A DNA stretch of 13,284 nucleotides from Candidatus Cloacimonadota bacterium (GCA_014384665.1 JACNFI010000368.1:1-13284); one strand, 5' to 3'. Numbered from the stretch's first letter, positions 6,607 through 13,165 are shown. The notes: generated by a model from the letters alone, not told the origin. A program made the numbers and translations.

Positions 6607-7908
6607 ATGGATTATATAAAATTACCACAGGATAATATTCCTTTAGTCCTTTTGGGTGATGTCATGCAGGGTTTGAAAAAAATACCTTCAGAATCTGTTT
6701 CTTGCATTGTAACTTCTCCTCCTTATTGGAATTTAAGAGATTATTATATGCCTGAGCAAATTGGTCATGAGCAAACACCTGAAGAACACATCTCTAAAAT
6801 GGTAGAAATTTCAAAAGAATTATTACGAATTTTGAGGAAAGACGGAGCATATTTTTTGAATATTGGAGATACATATATTGATAAAGGATTACAAATGATT
6901 CCACAACGAGTTGCATATAGAATGATAAATGAAGTTAAAATGATTTGTAAAAACAAAAAAAAGGTAGGTTGGCTATTAAGAAATCAAATAATTTGGTATA
7001 AACCTAATCATATGCCATCTCCAGTTAAAACAAGATATACTAATACCTACGAACCGATTTATTTCTTTACCCGCGATGATTGGGAAAAGCAAGTTTATTT
7101 TAACTTAGATGCAGTCCGTATTCCTTACAAATCAAAAGAAGAAAAGTATATAGCAAACCAATCGTCTTTATGCTTTAAAAATTCAGATTTATACAAATTT
7201 GCGAAAAACAATAATTTTGGATTTCCAGGAGAGTTGAGCGAAGAGGATTATATTAAATTATTACCTCAAATTGAAAAGAAAAACCAGGAACTTAATTACA
7301 GTGGAAAATTTAAGGGTCATGAAATTAATGTTGGTGCATCTCCAGGAGGACGTTCTTCTATTACGGGAATAAAATATGTTAAAAAAAGAAAAATTGAGCT
7401 CCCTCAGGATGTCATATGTGATTACCTAAGAGAATGGAGAGAGAAAAAAGGCATTTCAATTAAAAAAATTGATGAGAAATTAGGATATGATTATACCGCA
7501 GGTCATTGGTTTCGTAAGGATGCTGGTGGTTCATTACCTAGTACACAAGATTGGATAAAACTTAAAAAATTGCTGGAATTTGATAATAAATATGATAAAG
7601 AAATGACAGAAATGCATTATGTTTTACAGACGATTAGAAGACATCCTAACGGGAAAAACCCGGGTGATTTCTGGGAAATGAAATGTGCTAAATTAGAAAA
7701 AGCGCATTTTGCTGTATTCCCTGAAGAATTACCAAGAAATGCAATTTTAGCTTGTTGCCCCCCAGATGGCATCGTCTTAGATCCATTTGCAGGTTCAGGA
7801 ACGACTGGTAAGGTAGCAAAGGAATTAAATAGAAAGTCCATATTGATTGAGTTGCAGCCCAAGTTTTTGGAGATGATTAAAGAAAGATGTAGAAATATAA
7901 ATAAATAA
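6607..7908 (+). CDS. Beta-class DNA methyltransferase with HTH insert, no partner nuclease
   Basis: 433 residues from ATG 6607, with SD AGGTG 6 nt upstream. Catalytic motif IV is TSPPYW (36-41), followed by NLRDYY. The AdoMet-binding motif I, DPFAGSGTT (392-400), is C-terminal. This IV-to-I order with the target-recognition region between is the beta class. SPPY favours N4-cytosine methylation, but N6-adenine is not excluded. Residues about 264-340 form an HTH-like insert (DYLREWREKKGISIKKIDEKLG, then GHWFRKD and PSTQDW...LKKLL...DNKYD) in the recognition-domain position. From memory, this insert occurs in many phage and thermophile methylases. No restriction gene is adjacent, so it is probably a solitary methyltransferase. 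It begins a four-gene run (gaps of 12, 15 and 9 nt) lying between phoH and a displaced phoH tail. Confidence 0.92.
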   Translation: MDYIKLPQDNIPLVLLGDVMQGLKKIPSESVSCIVTSPPYWNLRDYYMPEQIGHEQTPEEHISKMVEISKELLRILRKDGAYFLNIGDTYIDKGLQMIPQRVAYRMINEVKMICKNKKKVGWLLRNQIIWYKPNHMPSPVKTRYTNTYEPIYFFTRDDWEKQVYFNLDAVRIPYKSKEEKYIANQSSLCFKNSDLYKFAKNNNFGFPGELSEEDYIKLLPQIEKKNQELNYSGKFKGHEINVGASPGGRSSITGIKYVKKRKIELPQDVICDYLREWREKKGISIKKIDEKLGYDYTAGHWFRKDAGGSLPSTQDWIKLKKLLEFDNKYDKEMTEMHYVLQTIRRHPNGKNPGDFWEMKCAKLEKAHFAVFPEELPRNAILACCPPDGIVLDPFAGSGTTGKVAKELNRKSILIELQPKFLEMIKERCRNINK

Positions 7909-7920
7909 TTGGAGGATAAG

Positions 7921-8577
7921 ATGAAAAAGATGTTTATTATAATTATTATCTTATTAAATTTTACCTATTTAATGGCAGATATAACAGTAAAAGGTAAAGC
8001 AATGATAGCATTAACAAGCGAAGATTTTGAATATGAAAATATTAAAATTTATTTCCTTGATGTTAATACTGGTAATATTATTGATAGCACTTTGACTGAC
8101 AAAAATGGTTTTTATATAAAGAAAATAACAAAAGAAGGTACTTATGATATTATTTTCTTAAAAAATAATCTTTATGGTATATTTAAAGATATTGAATTAT
8201 ATTCCAGCATATTTATAAAAGAACGACAATTAAATGATATGATATTAAGGGATTCTAAATTATTTAAAGATATAGATTTATTGAAAGATAAAATGCTTTA
8301 TTATCCTGATTTAATGCTATTACAAAACGCTGGAAAAAATTTAAGATCATTCACAAGATTAACTTATATTGGTTTGGGCCTTTCAATTGTAGGTTCGATA
8401 ATAATTATTGAATCAAAAGATGATAATACCAAAATAATAGGATGGGGAGTTTCTACAATAGGTTCTATTATTGGTTTAATTGCTCCATCTAAGGTTGGTA
8501 TTGCTGGGAAAAATATTGAAGAATATATGAAATTGAAATATATAGAAAAACAAAAAAATATTATAAAAAACGAATAA
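7921..8577 (+). CDS. Secreted or membrane protein with Ig-like domain, function unknown
   Basis: 218 residues from ATG 7921; GGAGG lies 5 nt before it. A TTG 12 nt upstream is in frame but overlaps the SD, so it was rejected. Residues 1-19 are a signal peptide ending LMA before Asp20. Residues 20-100 look like a carboxypeptidase-regulatory/Cna-B-like beta sandwich, with the typical DSTLTDKNGFYIKKI turn followed by GTYDIIFLKNNL. Two hydrophobic helices follow (about 146-162 and 172-190), the second rich in Gly-Ile, with a charged Lys-rich tail. It may be a periplasm-exposed membrane protein. It starts 12 nt after the methyltransferase stop. No family name is recognised, and a direct role in modification is not suggested by the sequence. 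Confidence 0.7.
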   Translation: MKKMFIIIIILLNFTYLMADITVKGKAMIALTSEDFEYENIKIYFLDVNTGNIIDSTLTDKNGFYIKKITKEGTYDIIFLKNNLYGIFKDIELYSSIFIKERQLNDMILRDSKLFKDIDLLKDKMLYYPDLMLLQNAGKNLRSFTRLTYIGLGLSIVGSIIIIESKDDNTKIIGWGVSTIGSIIGLIAPSKVGIAGKNIEEYMKLKYIEKQKNIIKNE

Positions 8578-8592
8578 GAATTGGAGGATAAG

Positions 8593-9177
8593 ATGAAATT
8601 AGAATTTAATTGTCCTGAATGTGGTGAAAAGATAATAACATTTTTTTCTGAAATTGGAGATACGGCAAAATGTCAACATTGTAATAAAGTTATAATCGTG
8701 CCAGAAGATGCTATTGAAGTGAAAAAAGAGTATCCAATAACTACATTAGAATTTCGATGTCTAAATTGTGATAATAATATTATAATAGAAAACAGTAAAA
8801 TAGGCGAAAAAATTGAATGTCCTTTTTGCCATAAAACTATGGTAATACCAAAAGATGCTGAAGATATTTATGAGAAATATACCAAAGAAGAATATCGTAA
8901 AAAAAAATATCCTGGATTAAGAACATTATCAGGATTTTTTGTGTTCATAGCTGTCTTGATGGGAATTCAATTAATCATTGGAATAATATATGGAGCCAGT
9001 TTATTAAGTTATCATGATCAAACAACAGGAACAATAATTATATTCAGTTCTATTATAATTGGATTTATTGGAATAATTGTATTTGCAGCATTTGCTGAAC
9101 TTATTAAATTATTTATTGATATTGAAAGTAATACAAAGAACCAAACATTATTAATAGAAAAGTTGTTGAAAAAGTAG
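8593..9177 (+). CDS. Double zinc-ribbon protein with two membrane helices
   Basis: 194 residues from ATG 8593, preceded by the same 18-nt text TTGGAGGATAAGATGAAA as the gene before. Two zinc ribbons repeat with the same spacing: Cys7/10/27/30 and Cys56/59/76/79, each ending in IVPEDA or VIPKDA, so this is an internal duplication of 49 residues. After a Lys-rich linker, two transmembrane helices (about 111-135 and 147-170) follow, then AELIKLFIDIESNT. That last segment recalls a common small membrane domain near whose end I remember an AEliqLfiDiEeNtR pattern. The protein is probably in the inner membrane with the ribbons in the cytoplasm. Ligand and function are unknown. Confidence 0.78.
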   Translation: MKLEFNCPECGEKIITFFSEIGDTAKCQHCNKVIIVPEDAIEVKKEYPITTLEFRCLNCDNNIIIENSKIGEKIECPFCHKTMVIPKDAEDIYEKYTKEEYRKKKYPGLRTLSGFFVFIAVLMGIQLIIGIIYGASLLSYHDQTTGTIIIFSSIIIGFIGIIVFAAFAELIKLFIDIESNTKNQTLLIEKLLKK

Positions 9178-9186
9178 GGAATTAGA

Positions 9187-9350
9187 ATGAAAAGATACTT
9201 TGTAATTTTATTTATAATATTTTTAGTTATATCAGGATGTGAGAAGATAAAAAAAGCTCAACAGAAAAAAGAAGCGACCAACAGCGTATAATAGATTATC
9301 TGGTTCGGGTTGTTAACCAAAATACAGAAAGTGGGGAGGCAAAAGAATGA
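9187..9350 (+). pseudogene. Small lipoprotein gene, probably frameshifted
   Basis: ATG 9187 opens a frame of 34 codons (stop 9289-9291) with a textbook lipoprotein signal: basic start MKRYF, hydrophobic core, lipobox VISGC with Cys18. After the short charged part KKAQQKK it stops. The -1 frame, entered at the A6 run at 9263-9268, stays open to TGA 9348-9350 and reads DQQRIIDYLVRVVNQNTES, which looks like real protein. One missing A would join the two into 54 residues. It is therefore more likely a frameshifted gene than a complete 34-residue lipoprotein. The sequence ends against the phoH relic, so the original C-terminus may be lost. It lies 9 nt after the zinc-ribbon gene, in the same operon. 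Confidence 0.5.
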
Positions 9351-9370
9351 ATTCATCAGATGCATAAAAG

Positions 9371-9432
9371 ATGGTAACAATAATGAAGGAGAACGCTCTG
9401 TCCTTGCTGAGATGGCTGCAAAGTATTTGTAG
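9371..9432 (+). pseudogene. Displaced 3' end of a second phoH gene
   Basis: Codons from 9388 to the TAG at 9430 read GERSVLAEMAAKYL, exactly the last 14 residues of the intact phoH product. Over 45 coding bases there are 7 differences, all synonymous (including AGG versus CGC for Arg). The match continues past the stop (TAGAAACT). Upstream, ATG GTA ACA ATA ATG (9371-9385) matches HVTLI of PhoH as MVTIM if one A is missing before 9388. No other part of phoH remains. It is a relic of a functional homologue, not a recent copy of the gene at 5091. Confidence 0.8.
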
Positions 9433-9440
9433 AAACTGGT

Positions 9441-9515
9441 CAGCCGGAGGCGTCCAAAGGATCTGCCTTCGGCATGAGATCTGCCTCTGGCGGAAAACTT
9501 GATACTCGAAACTCG
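9441..9515 (+). repeat. GC-rich inverted repeat after the phoH relic
   Basis: CCGGAGGC (9444-9451) and GCCTCTGG (9483-9490) are inverted with 7 of 8 pairs. Inside, GATCTGCCTTCGGC (9460-9473) recurs as GATCTGCCTCTGGC (9478-9491). It is GC-rich in an AT-rich setting. The following GGAAAACTTGATACTCGAAAC parallels the text after the intact phoH hairpin. It is a dispersed extragenic repeat, with no coding potential seen. Confidence 0.55.
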
Positions 9516-9535
9516 AATATATCAAATTAAGAAAG

Positions 9536-10024
9536 ATGGAAATTATGAATAAAATCGTTTTGCATCCAATTGGAATAATTCATTCGCCATATAAAGAAAA
9601 AAAAGACATTCCCATTCAAGGAAAATTCAAAAGTGAAGTTGAGGCATACATTGAATTAAAAGATAAATATATTAAGGGTTTAAAAGATTTGGATAAATTT
9701 AGCCACGCCATAATTCTGTATTATTTCCATAAATCGCAAAGAGAAGATATTGAAGGAAGACCTTTTCTTGAGCAGAAAAAACATGGAATATTTGCCATCA
9801 GAAGTCCGCATCGTCCCAATCATATTGGAGTTTCAATTGTGAAAATAAAAAGCATAAAGGAAAACAAGTTGTATTTTACGACGGTTGATGTTTTTGATGG
9901 AACTCCAGTTCTTGATATCAAACCATATATCAAATATTTTGATGAGCAAAAAGATGTCGTTTGTGGATGGCTTGACAAACATTTCAAAAATGGAAATATT
10001 CCAGAAAAAACAATAATCAAATAA
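9536..10024 (+). CDS. trmO: tRNA (adenine37-N6)-methyltransferase TrmO
   Basis: 162 residues from ATG 9536; a second ATG three codons on (9545) is equally possible, since neither has a strong SD. TrmO uses AdoMet to methylate N6 of t6A37 in tRNA-Thr. The YaeB/TrmO beta-barrel signatures are present: PIGIIHSPY (11-19), a K-E-K stretch, GIFAIRSPHRPNHIGVSIV in the middle and VDVFDGTPVLDIKPYI towards the end. The C-terminal extension of the E. coli enzyme is absent, giving the short form common in many bacteria and archaea. It starts about 100 bp after the phoH relic and runs into the HD gene 17 bp later, so trmO may originally have followed a phoH gene. Confidence 0.93.
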   Translation: MEIMNKIVLHPIGIIHSPYKEKKDIPIQGKFKSEVEAYIELKDKYIKGLKDLDKFSHAIILYYFHKSQREDIEGRPFLEQKKHGIFAIRSPHRPNHIGVSIVKIKSIKENKLYFTTVDVFDGTPVLDIKPYIKYFDEQKDVVCGWLDKHFKNGNIPEKTIIK

Positions 10025-10041
10025 AAAAATTGGTAAAAATT

Positions 10042-10587
10042 ATGAATAGAAAACAGGCATTTGAATTGCTTCAAAAGCATCTTAAAAATAAAAATCTGCA
10101 AAAGCATTGTCTGGCTGTTGAGGCAACAATGAAGCACTTTGCAAGATATTTCAAACAGAATGAGGATTTATGGGGACTTGCTGGACTTCTTCACGATTTG
10201 GATTATGAAAAGACCAAAGACGATTTTTCAAAACACGGTTTTACTTCTGTTGAAATGCTTAAAGATTATAACCTTGACCAATCAGTAATAAATGCAATTC
10301 GTTCGCATTCAGGTCATGTTGAAAGAGTATCATTAATGGATAAAGTCCTTTTTGCAGTTGACTCCTTAACAGGATTAATTATTGCTGCTACTTTAATGCA
10401 TCCAGAAAAGAAAATTTCAGCTTTAGATACAGAATTTGTAATGAGAAGGTTCAAAGAGAAAAGATTCGCAGCAGGTGCAAACCGAGAGCAGATAAAAACC
10501 TGTTCAGAATTTGATATGGAACTGGAAGATTTAATCTCTCATACAATTAATGCTATGGCATCTATTGAAGCAGAACTTGGCTTCTGA
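10042..10587 (+). CDS. HD-domain hydrolase
   Basis: 181 residues from ATG 10042. A TTG 12 nt upstream is in frame but less likely. The metal site of the HD superfamily is clear: His22, the HD pair 51-52 in LAGLLHDLDYEK, His89 in IRSHSGH, and Asp107 in FAVDSLTG. The C-terminal part (120-181), with the motif RRFKEKRFAAGANREQI, is the typical extension of this predicted uncharacterised HDIG group, which resembles a metal-dependent phosphohydrolase. Substrate is not known; nucleotides or tRNA ends are possibilities only. It lies 17 bp after trmO in the same operon, and both starts have the text AAATTATGAATA. Confidence 0.88.
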   Translation: MNRKQAFELLQKHLKNKNLQKHCLAVEATMKHFARYFKQNEDLWGLAGLLHDLDYEKTKDDFSKHGFTSVEMLKDYNLDQSVINAIRSHSGHVERVSLMDKVLFAVDSLTGLIIAATLMHPEKKISALDTEFVMRRFKEKRFAAGANREQIKTCSEFDMELEDLISHTINAMASIEAELGF

Positions 10588-10660
10588 TTTCAATATAATA
10601 CTTTCAATTATTTTGATACAATCAATAAGGTAAAAAATAAAATTCTATTATTTTCAATCA

Positions 10661-11011
10661 TTATATGAAATCACATTTAAGAATTCCGTCGTCTCTTCTA
10701 TATATTGTAATAGTACCCCTGCAAAGAGCATTAACATTTCCTATCATTTCGTAATCTTGCTCATTTGTACGTTTAGCATTTACATAATAATTTACATTCT
10801 TTCTAATATTTTTAGACTCAGTAAGTGTATAAGATGCTATTTCACCATAATCAATTGTATCTGAATCGGTTGAAAGATAAACACTAATTGAATCAAAAGT
10901 ATAATTTGCAACTTTGACAGGAACATTATCAGATTCTGTTGAACTATCACAGGACATTACAACAAAAAGTAATAATAGCCCACCGATTATTAATATCAAT
11001 TTTTTAAACAT
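10661..11011 (-). CDS. Small lipoprotein, function unknown
   Basis: 116 residues from ATG 11011, which has a perfect SD (GGAGG 11017-11021, 5 nt away). A TTG 12 nt further up overlaps that SD and was rejected. The signal peptide MFKKLILIIGGLLLL runs to a canonical-looking lipobox VMSC (Cys21), followed by an acidic-Ser linker DSSTESDN. The rest is beta-rich, with Thr, Ser and Asp, and carries a single other Cys pair near the end (about 98 and 114). No domain is recognised. It is probably lipid-anchored in the periplasm or outer membrane. It converges on the HD gene with a 73-bp AT-rich gap, in which no terminator was found. Confidence 0.78.
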   Translation of the reverse strand: MFKKLILIIGGLLLLFVVMSCDSSTESDNVPVKVANYTFDSISVYLSTDSDTIDYGEIASYTLTESKNIRKNVNYYVNAKRTNEQDYEMIGNVNALCRGTITIYRRDDGILKCDFI

Positions 11012-11036
11012 TATTTCCTCCAATATTTTTTTTAAA

Positions 11037-11064
11037 CTTAAAAATATTATAAAACTACTGTCAA
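11037..11064 (-). promoter_or_regulatory. Promoter of the small lipoprotein gene
   Basis: On the minus strand TTGACA (11059-11064) lies 16 bp before TTTAAG (11037-11042, 4/6 to the -10 consensus). A TATAAT also sits in between but is too close to the -35 to pair with it. The leader would be about 20 nt. The gene thus appears to be transcribed separately from the glycosyltransferase gene upstream. Confidence 0.5.
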
Positions 11065-11204
11065 GAAGAAATATAAATATTTTTTTGTTCTATAACAGAT
11101 AAATATCAATATCAAATCCCTTTCACTTTTTTACAAAACAATATTTTCATATAAGTTGAAAAAACAGTTATTTATAAATCAATCATATTTGTAAAAATTG
11201 TATT

Positions 11205-12713
11205 TCATTCATTTCCATATTCAAGAGGATAAGATTTCTTTAACTTTTTACATAACCAAAGTTTGAAAGTCTGAGCTGGCTTACCAGCACGGGTGGTAGT
11301 AATATCATCAAGAGGTATGAATTCTTCAAAATAATCTCTGTATAATTTTTTGGGGTCAGCCGGGAAACGTTCTTGCATAATGAAAATACCATCTTTTCCT
11401 ATTAACTCTTTCATATCAATCCAGAAGGCGAACATATTTGCAGCTTTATAATTAAAAACTGCAGTTAATACACGATTCTGAGCTCCATAAGCAAGTTCTC
11501 CTCCTGTATAATATTTATGCGTGAATAGAAATGTATTATCATTTTCAAAATAATCTTGAGTTTCTAAACTATCTACTACCTCTCGCCACCCCTGTCCTGC
11601 CAGAGTTAAATCTATATTTGTGCCCAACGGAATAAAGCCAATTGTTGCCTGCATTGTTATTATGAAAACTATTAACAATGTAAAAATTCCAGAAATCCAC
11701 AAGAATCTTTTCAGATACGATAATTTCCAATGAGCCATCCAACCACTAGATAGAATTATTCCAGCAATATAACCAGGCATAGGCCAGTGCGGTAAAATTT
11801 GCCTTGTTGCTCCCACAAGAGTAAATGCTGCAATTGGTATAACTGCAAAAGGTAATAACCAACGTGTTGCAGAAATGTTTTTCTTAAAATTTAGCACAAT
11901 GGCTACAACCAAAACATACATATTCCACGGAAGAAGATAACCTAACTGAACTCCAATTCCTTGAAAAAATAGTGTGGGGGATATTATAAATTTTGAAATA
12001 CCCTTGCCAAATTGATAAATATAGGAAACCCACTCATGTTTATAATTCCAGTAAACATTGGGCAGAAATAGTATAATTGATATAAGAATTCCTAAATAAA
12101 GATAAGGGTTTTTTAAAAGAAAACGCCATTCGCGATAGAACAGTACACACCACCCAAAAGCTACAAGTAATAAAATCCCATGATATTTTGACAAAAGTGC
12201 AAAACCCAAACTGAATCCAAAAAGCAAAAACCACCTTTTTGCTCCTGTCTTTCTTATTTTTAAAAGACTGAACATAAACAGTAACCAAAATAAACCCAAC
12301 GCATTATCAGGGATAACAAATGCACCCATTCCAATAAGGAAGTATGGTATAATATGTACAAAAATCAAGGCAATCCTGGCTGCACCACGGTTAAAAATAT
12401 CCAAACTTATTTGATAGATTAATATCGCTGAAAAGAGGAAAATCACCAGAGCTCCAACCCGCAAACTAAATGGAGAATAAGAACCAGATAGCCAATGTCC
12501 TATACCTGCAGTAATTGCCACAATTGGTGGATGATCGAAAAAACCCCAATCTAAATGAAATGAGCAAACTCCATAATACGCTTCATCAATTCCCGGTGGC
12601 ACAAGCGTACCGGCAATTCCTCTCACTAAAAAACCTATAACTAATATTAGAAGAGCAATATTGTCATGAAAAATTGAGCCCTTTTCCAACCTATTATTGA
12701 TAGATTTATTCAC
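11205..12713 (-). CDS. GT39/ArnT-like membrane glycosyltransferase
   Basis: 502 residues from GTG 12713, chosen because AAAGGG lies 7 nt upstream. A TTG at 12755 would add 14 residues but lies across a likely promoter and a repeat. This is a GT-C protein with about 10-12 transmembrane helices. The first helix (19-38) leads to the periplasmic acidic motif GIDEAYY (Asp43-Glu44), followed by FFDHPPIVA (58-66), both typical of the PMT/ArnT family. These enzymes move a sugar from a polyprenyl-phosphate donor to a lipid or protein in the periplasm. The soluble C-terminal part (about 385-502) starts near GQGWREVVDSL. Acceptor and sugar are not evident. With the GT2 at 2638 it could serve envelope glycosylation, but the two are not adjacent. 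Confidence 0.88.
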   Translation of the reverse strand: MNKSINNRLEKGSIFHDNIALLILVIGFLVRGIAGTLVPPGIDEAYYGVCSFHLDWGFFDHPPIVAITAGIGHWLSGSYSPFSLRVGALVIFLFSAILIYQISLDIFNRGAARIALIFVHIIPYFLIGMGAFVIPDNALGLFWLLFMFSLLKIRKTGAKRWFLLFGFSLGFALLSKYHGILLLVAFGWCVLFYREWRFLLKNPYLYLGILISIILFLPNVYWNYKHEWVSYIYQFGKGISKFIISPTLFFQGIGVQLGYLLPWNMYVLVVAIVLNFKKNISATRWLLPFAVIPIAAFTLVGATRQILPHWPMPGYIAGIILSSGWMAHWKLSYLKRFLWISGIFTLLIVFIITMQATIGFIPLGTNIDLTLAGQGWREVVDSLETQDYFENDNTFLFTHKYYTGGELAYGAQNRVLTAVFNYKAANMFAFWIDMKELIGKDGIFIMQERFPADPKKLYRDYFEEFIPLDDITTTRAGKPAQTFKLWLCKKLKKSYPLEYGNE

Positions 12714-12731
12714 TTTATAACCCTTTAATAA

Positions 12732-12740
12732 ATTATAACA
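12732..12740 (-). promoter_or_regulatory. Possible extended -10 promoter of the GT39 gene
   Basis: The minus strand reads TGTTATAAT, a perfect extended -10 (TGnTATAAT). No good -35 exists at 16-18 bp, as expected for extended -10 promoters. Transcription would start near 12725, leaving a very short leader before GTG 12713 that barely includes the SD, which is a point against it. It abuts the 75-bp repeat at 12751. Confidence 0.35.
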
Positions 12741-12750
12741 TATAAAATAA

Positions 12751-12825
12751 CTCAAGTTTCGCAGAAGTGGAACTTACTGAATAAATAACGTTTAAGCTTT
12801 TATAATACCTTCTGCAAAATTTAAG
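12751..12825. repeat. 75-bp repeat, copy A, with inverted ends
   Basis: It matches copy B (13091-13165) over the whole 75 bp without gaps, 55 identities by hand count (73%). Its ends are inverted: CTCAAGTTTCGCAGAAG against the complement of CTTCTGCAAAATTTAAG, 14 of 17 positions. This is the build of a tiny MITE or REP-like element. It is non-coding, and its left end abuts the promoter region of the GT39 gene. Confidence 0.6.
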
Positions 12826-12844
12826 TAAGGTTAATTTAATTTCA

Positions 12845-12860
12845 TCCCGACAAGTCGGGA
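12845..12860. repeat. TCCCGAC palindrome
   Basis: TCCCGAC (12845-12851) and GTCGGGA (12854-12860) form a perfect 7-bp stem. It is the same kind as the hairpin at 6452-6468 and related to those at 3733 and 4271. Confidence 0.6.
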
Positions 12861-12967
12861 CTAATATCAAATAAATGCCAAAGCCCAAATGTCCAATTAT
12901 TTGATAATCCCGATTTATTATGACCCCGTATTGGAGATTCTTTAGGATCAATTTTTGATATTTGTTC

Positions 12968-13002
12968 ACCTCGTGTAGTAGCGAAGCTATACTACACGGG
13001 GT
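12968..13002. repeat. Long extragenic palindrome, first of a pair
   Basis: ACCTCGTGTAGTA pairs with TACTACACGGGGT (12968-12980 / 12990-13002), 13 pairs with one G-T wobble. A further GC/GC pair lies next to a GAA loop, beside a 2-nt bulge at 12988-12989. The outer text (ACC-CGT ... ACGGGGT) is shared with the next palindrome, while the inner stem differs. Confidence 0.65.
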
Positions 13003-13044
13003 AAATTTGTCATTTGAAATTTCATTAGAAATTAGATATTCTTG

Positions 13045-13076
13045 CCCCGTTGGATAAGTTTTTCTATCCAACGGGG
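13045..13076. repeat. Long extragenic palindrome, second of a pair
   Basis: CCCCGTTGGATA (13045-13056) pairs perfectly with TATCCAACGGGG (13065-13076) around an 8-nt loop containing T5. It ends ACGGGGTGAAT, close to ACGGGGTAAAT of its neighbour. A 12-bp perfect stem with a GC-rich base is very stable, but it lacks a T-run outside the stem. Confidence 0.65.
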
Positions 13077-13090
13077 TGAATAATTAGTTA

Positions 13091-13165
13091 TTCAAGTTTC
13101 ATGGGTGTGGAACTAACTGAATAAATCATAGTTGACTTTTTATAGTATCTCCTGCGAAATTTGAA
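13091..13165. repeat. 75-bp repeat, copy B
   Basis: Direct repeat of 12751-12825 (73% by hand count), in the same orientation, with the best-kept blocks TTCAAGTTTC, GTGGAACT-ACTGAATAAAT and CTGC-AAAT. Its inverted ends are more worn (12 of 17). The two copies enclose the two long palindromes, so the whole of 12751-13165 may be a composite repeat cluster. Confidence 0.6.

Noticed and set aside
6607..9177. Restriction-modification system
   Set aside because: The genes after the methyltransferase encode membrane or secreted proteins without nuclease motifs, so no cognate endonuclease can be supported.
9263..9268. Programmed -1 frameshift site in the lipoprotein gene
   Set aside because: The A6 run is not in the phase of a classical A-AAA-AAG slippery site and no stimulatory structure is clear; simple gene decay or a sequence error is more economical.
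12733..13071. Minus-strand frame of 112 codons in the right-hand spacer
   Set aside because: It crosses the 75-bp repeat and two palindromes. Its C-terminal part resembles that of another spurious frame at 13088-13270 only because both cover repeat copies A and B.
12968..13076. CRISPR array
   Set aside because: The palindromes are only two, differ in their cores, and no regular repeat-spacer pattern or cas gene is present.
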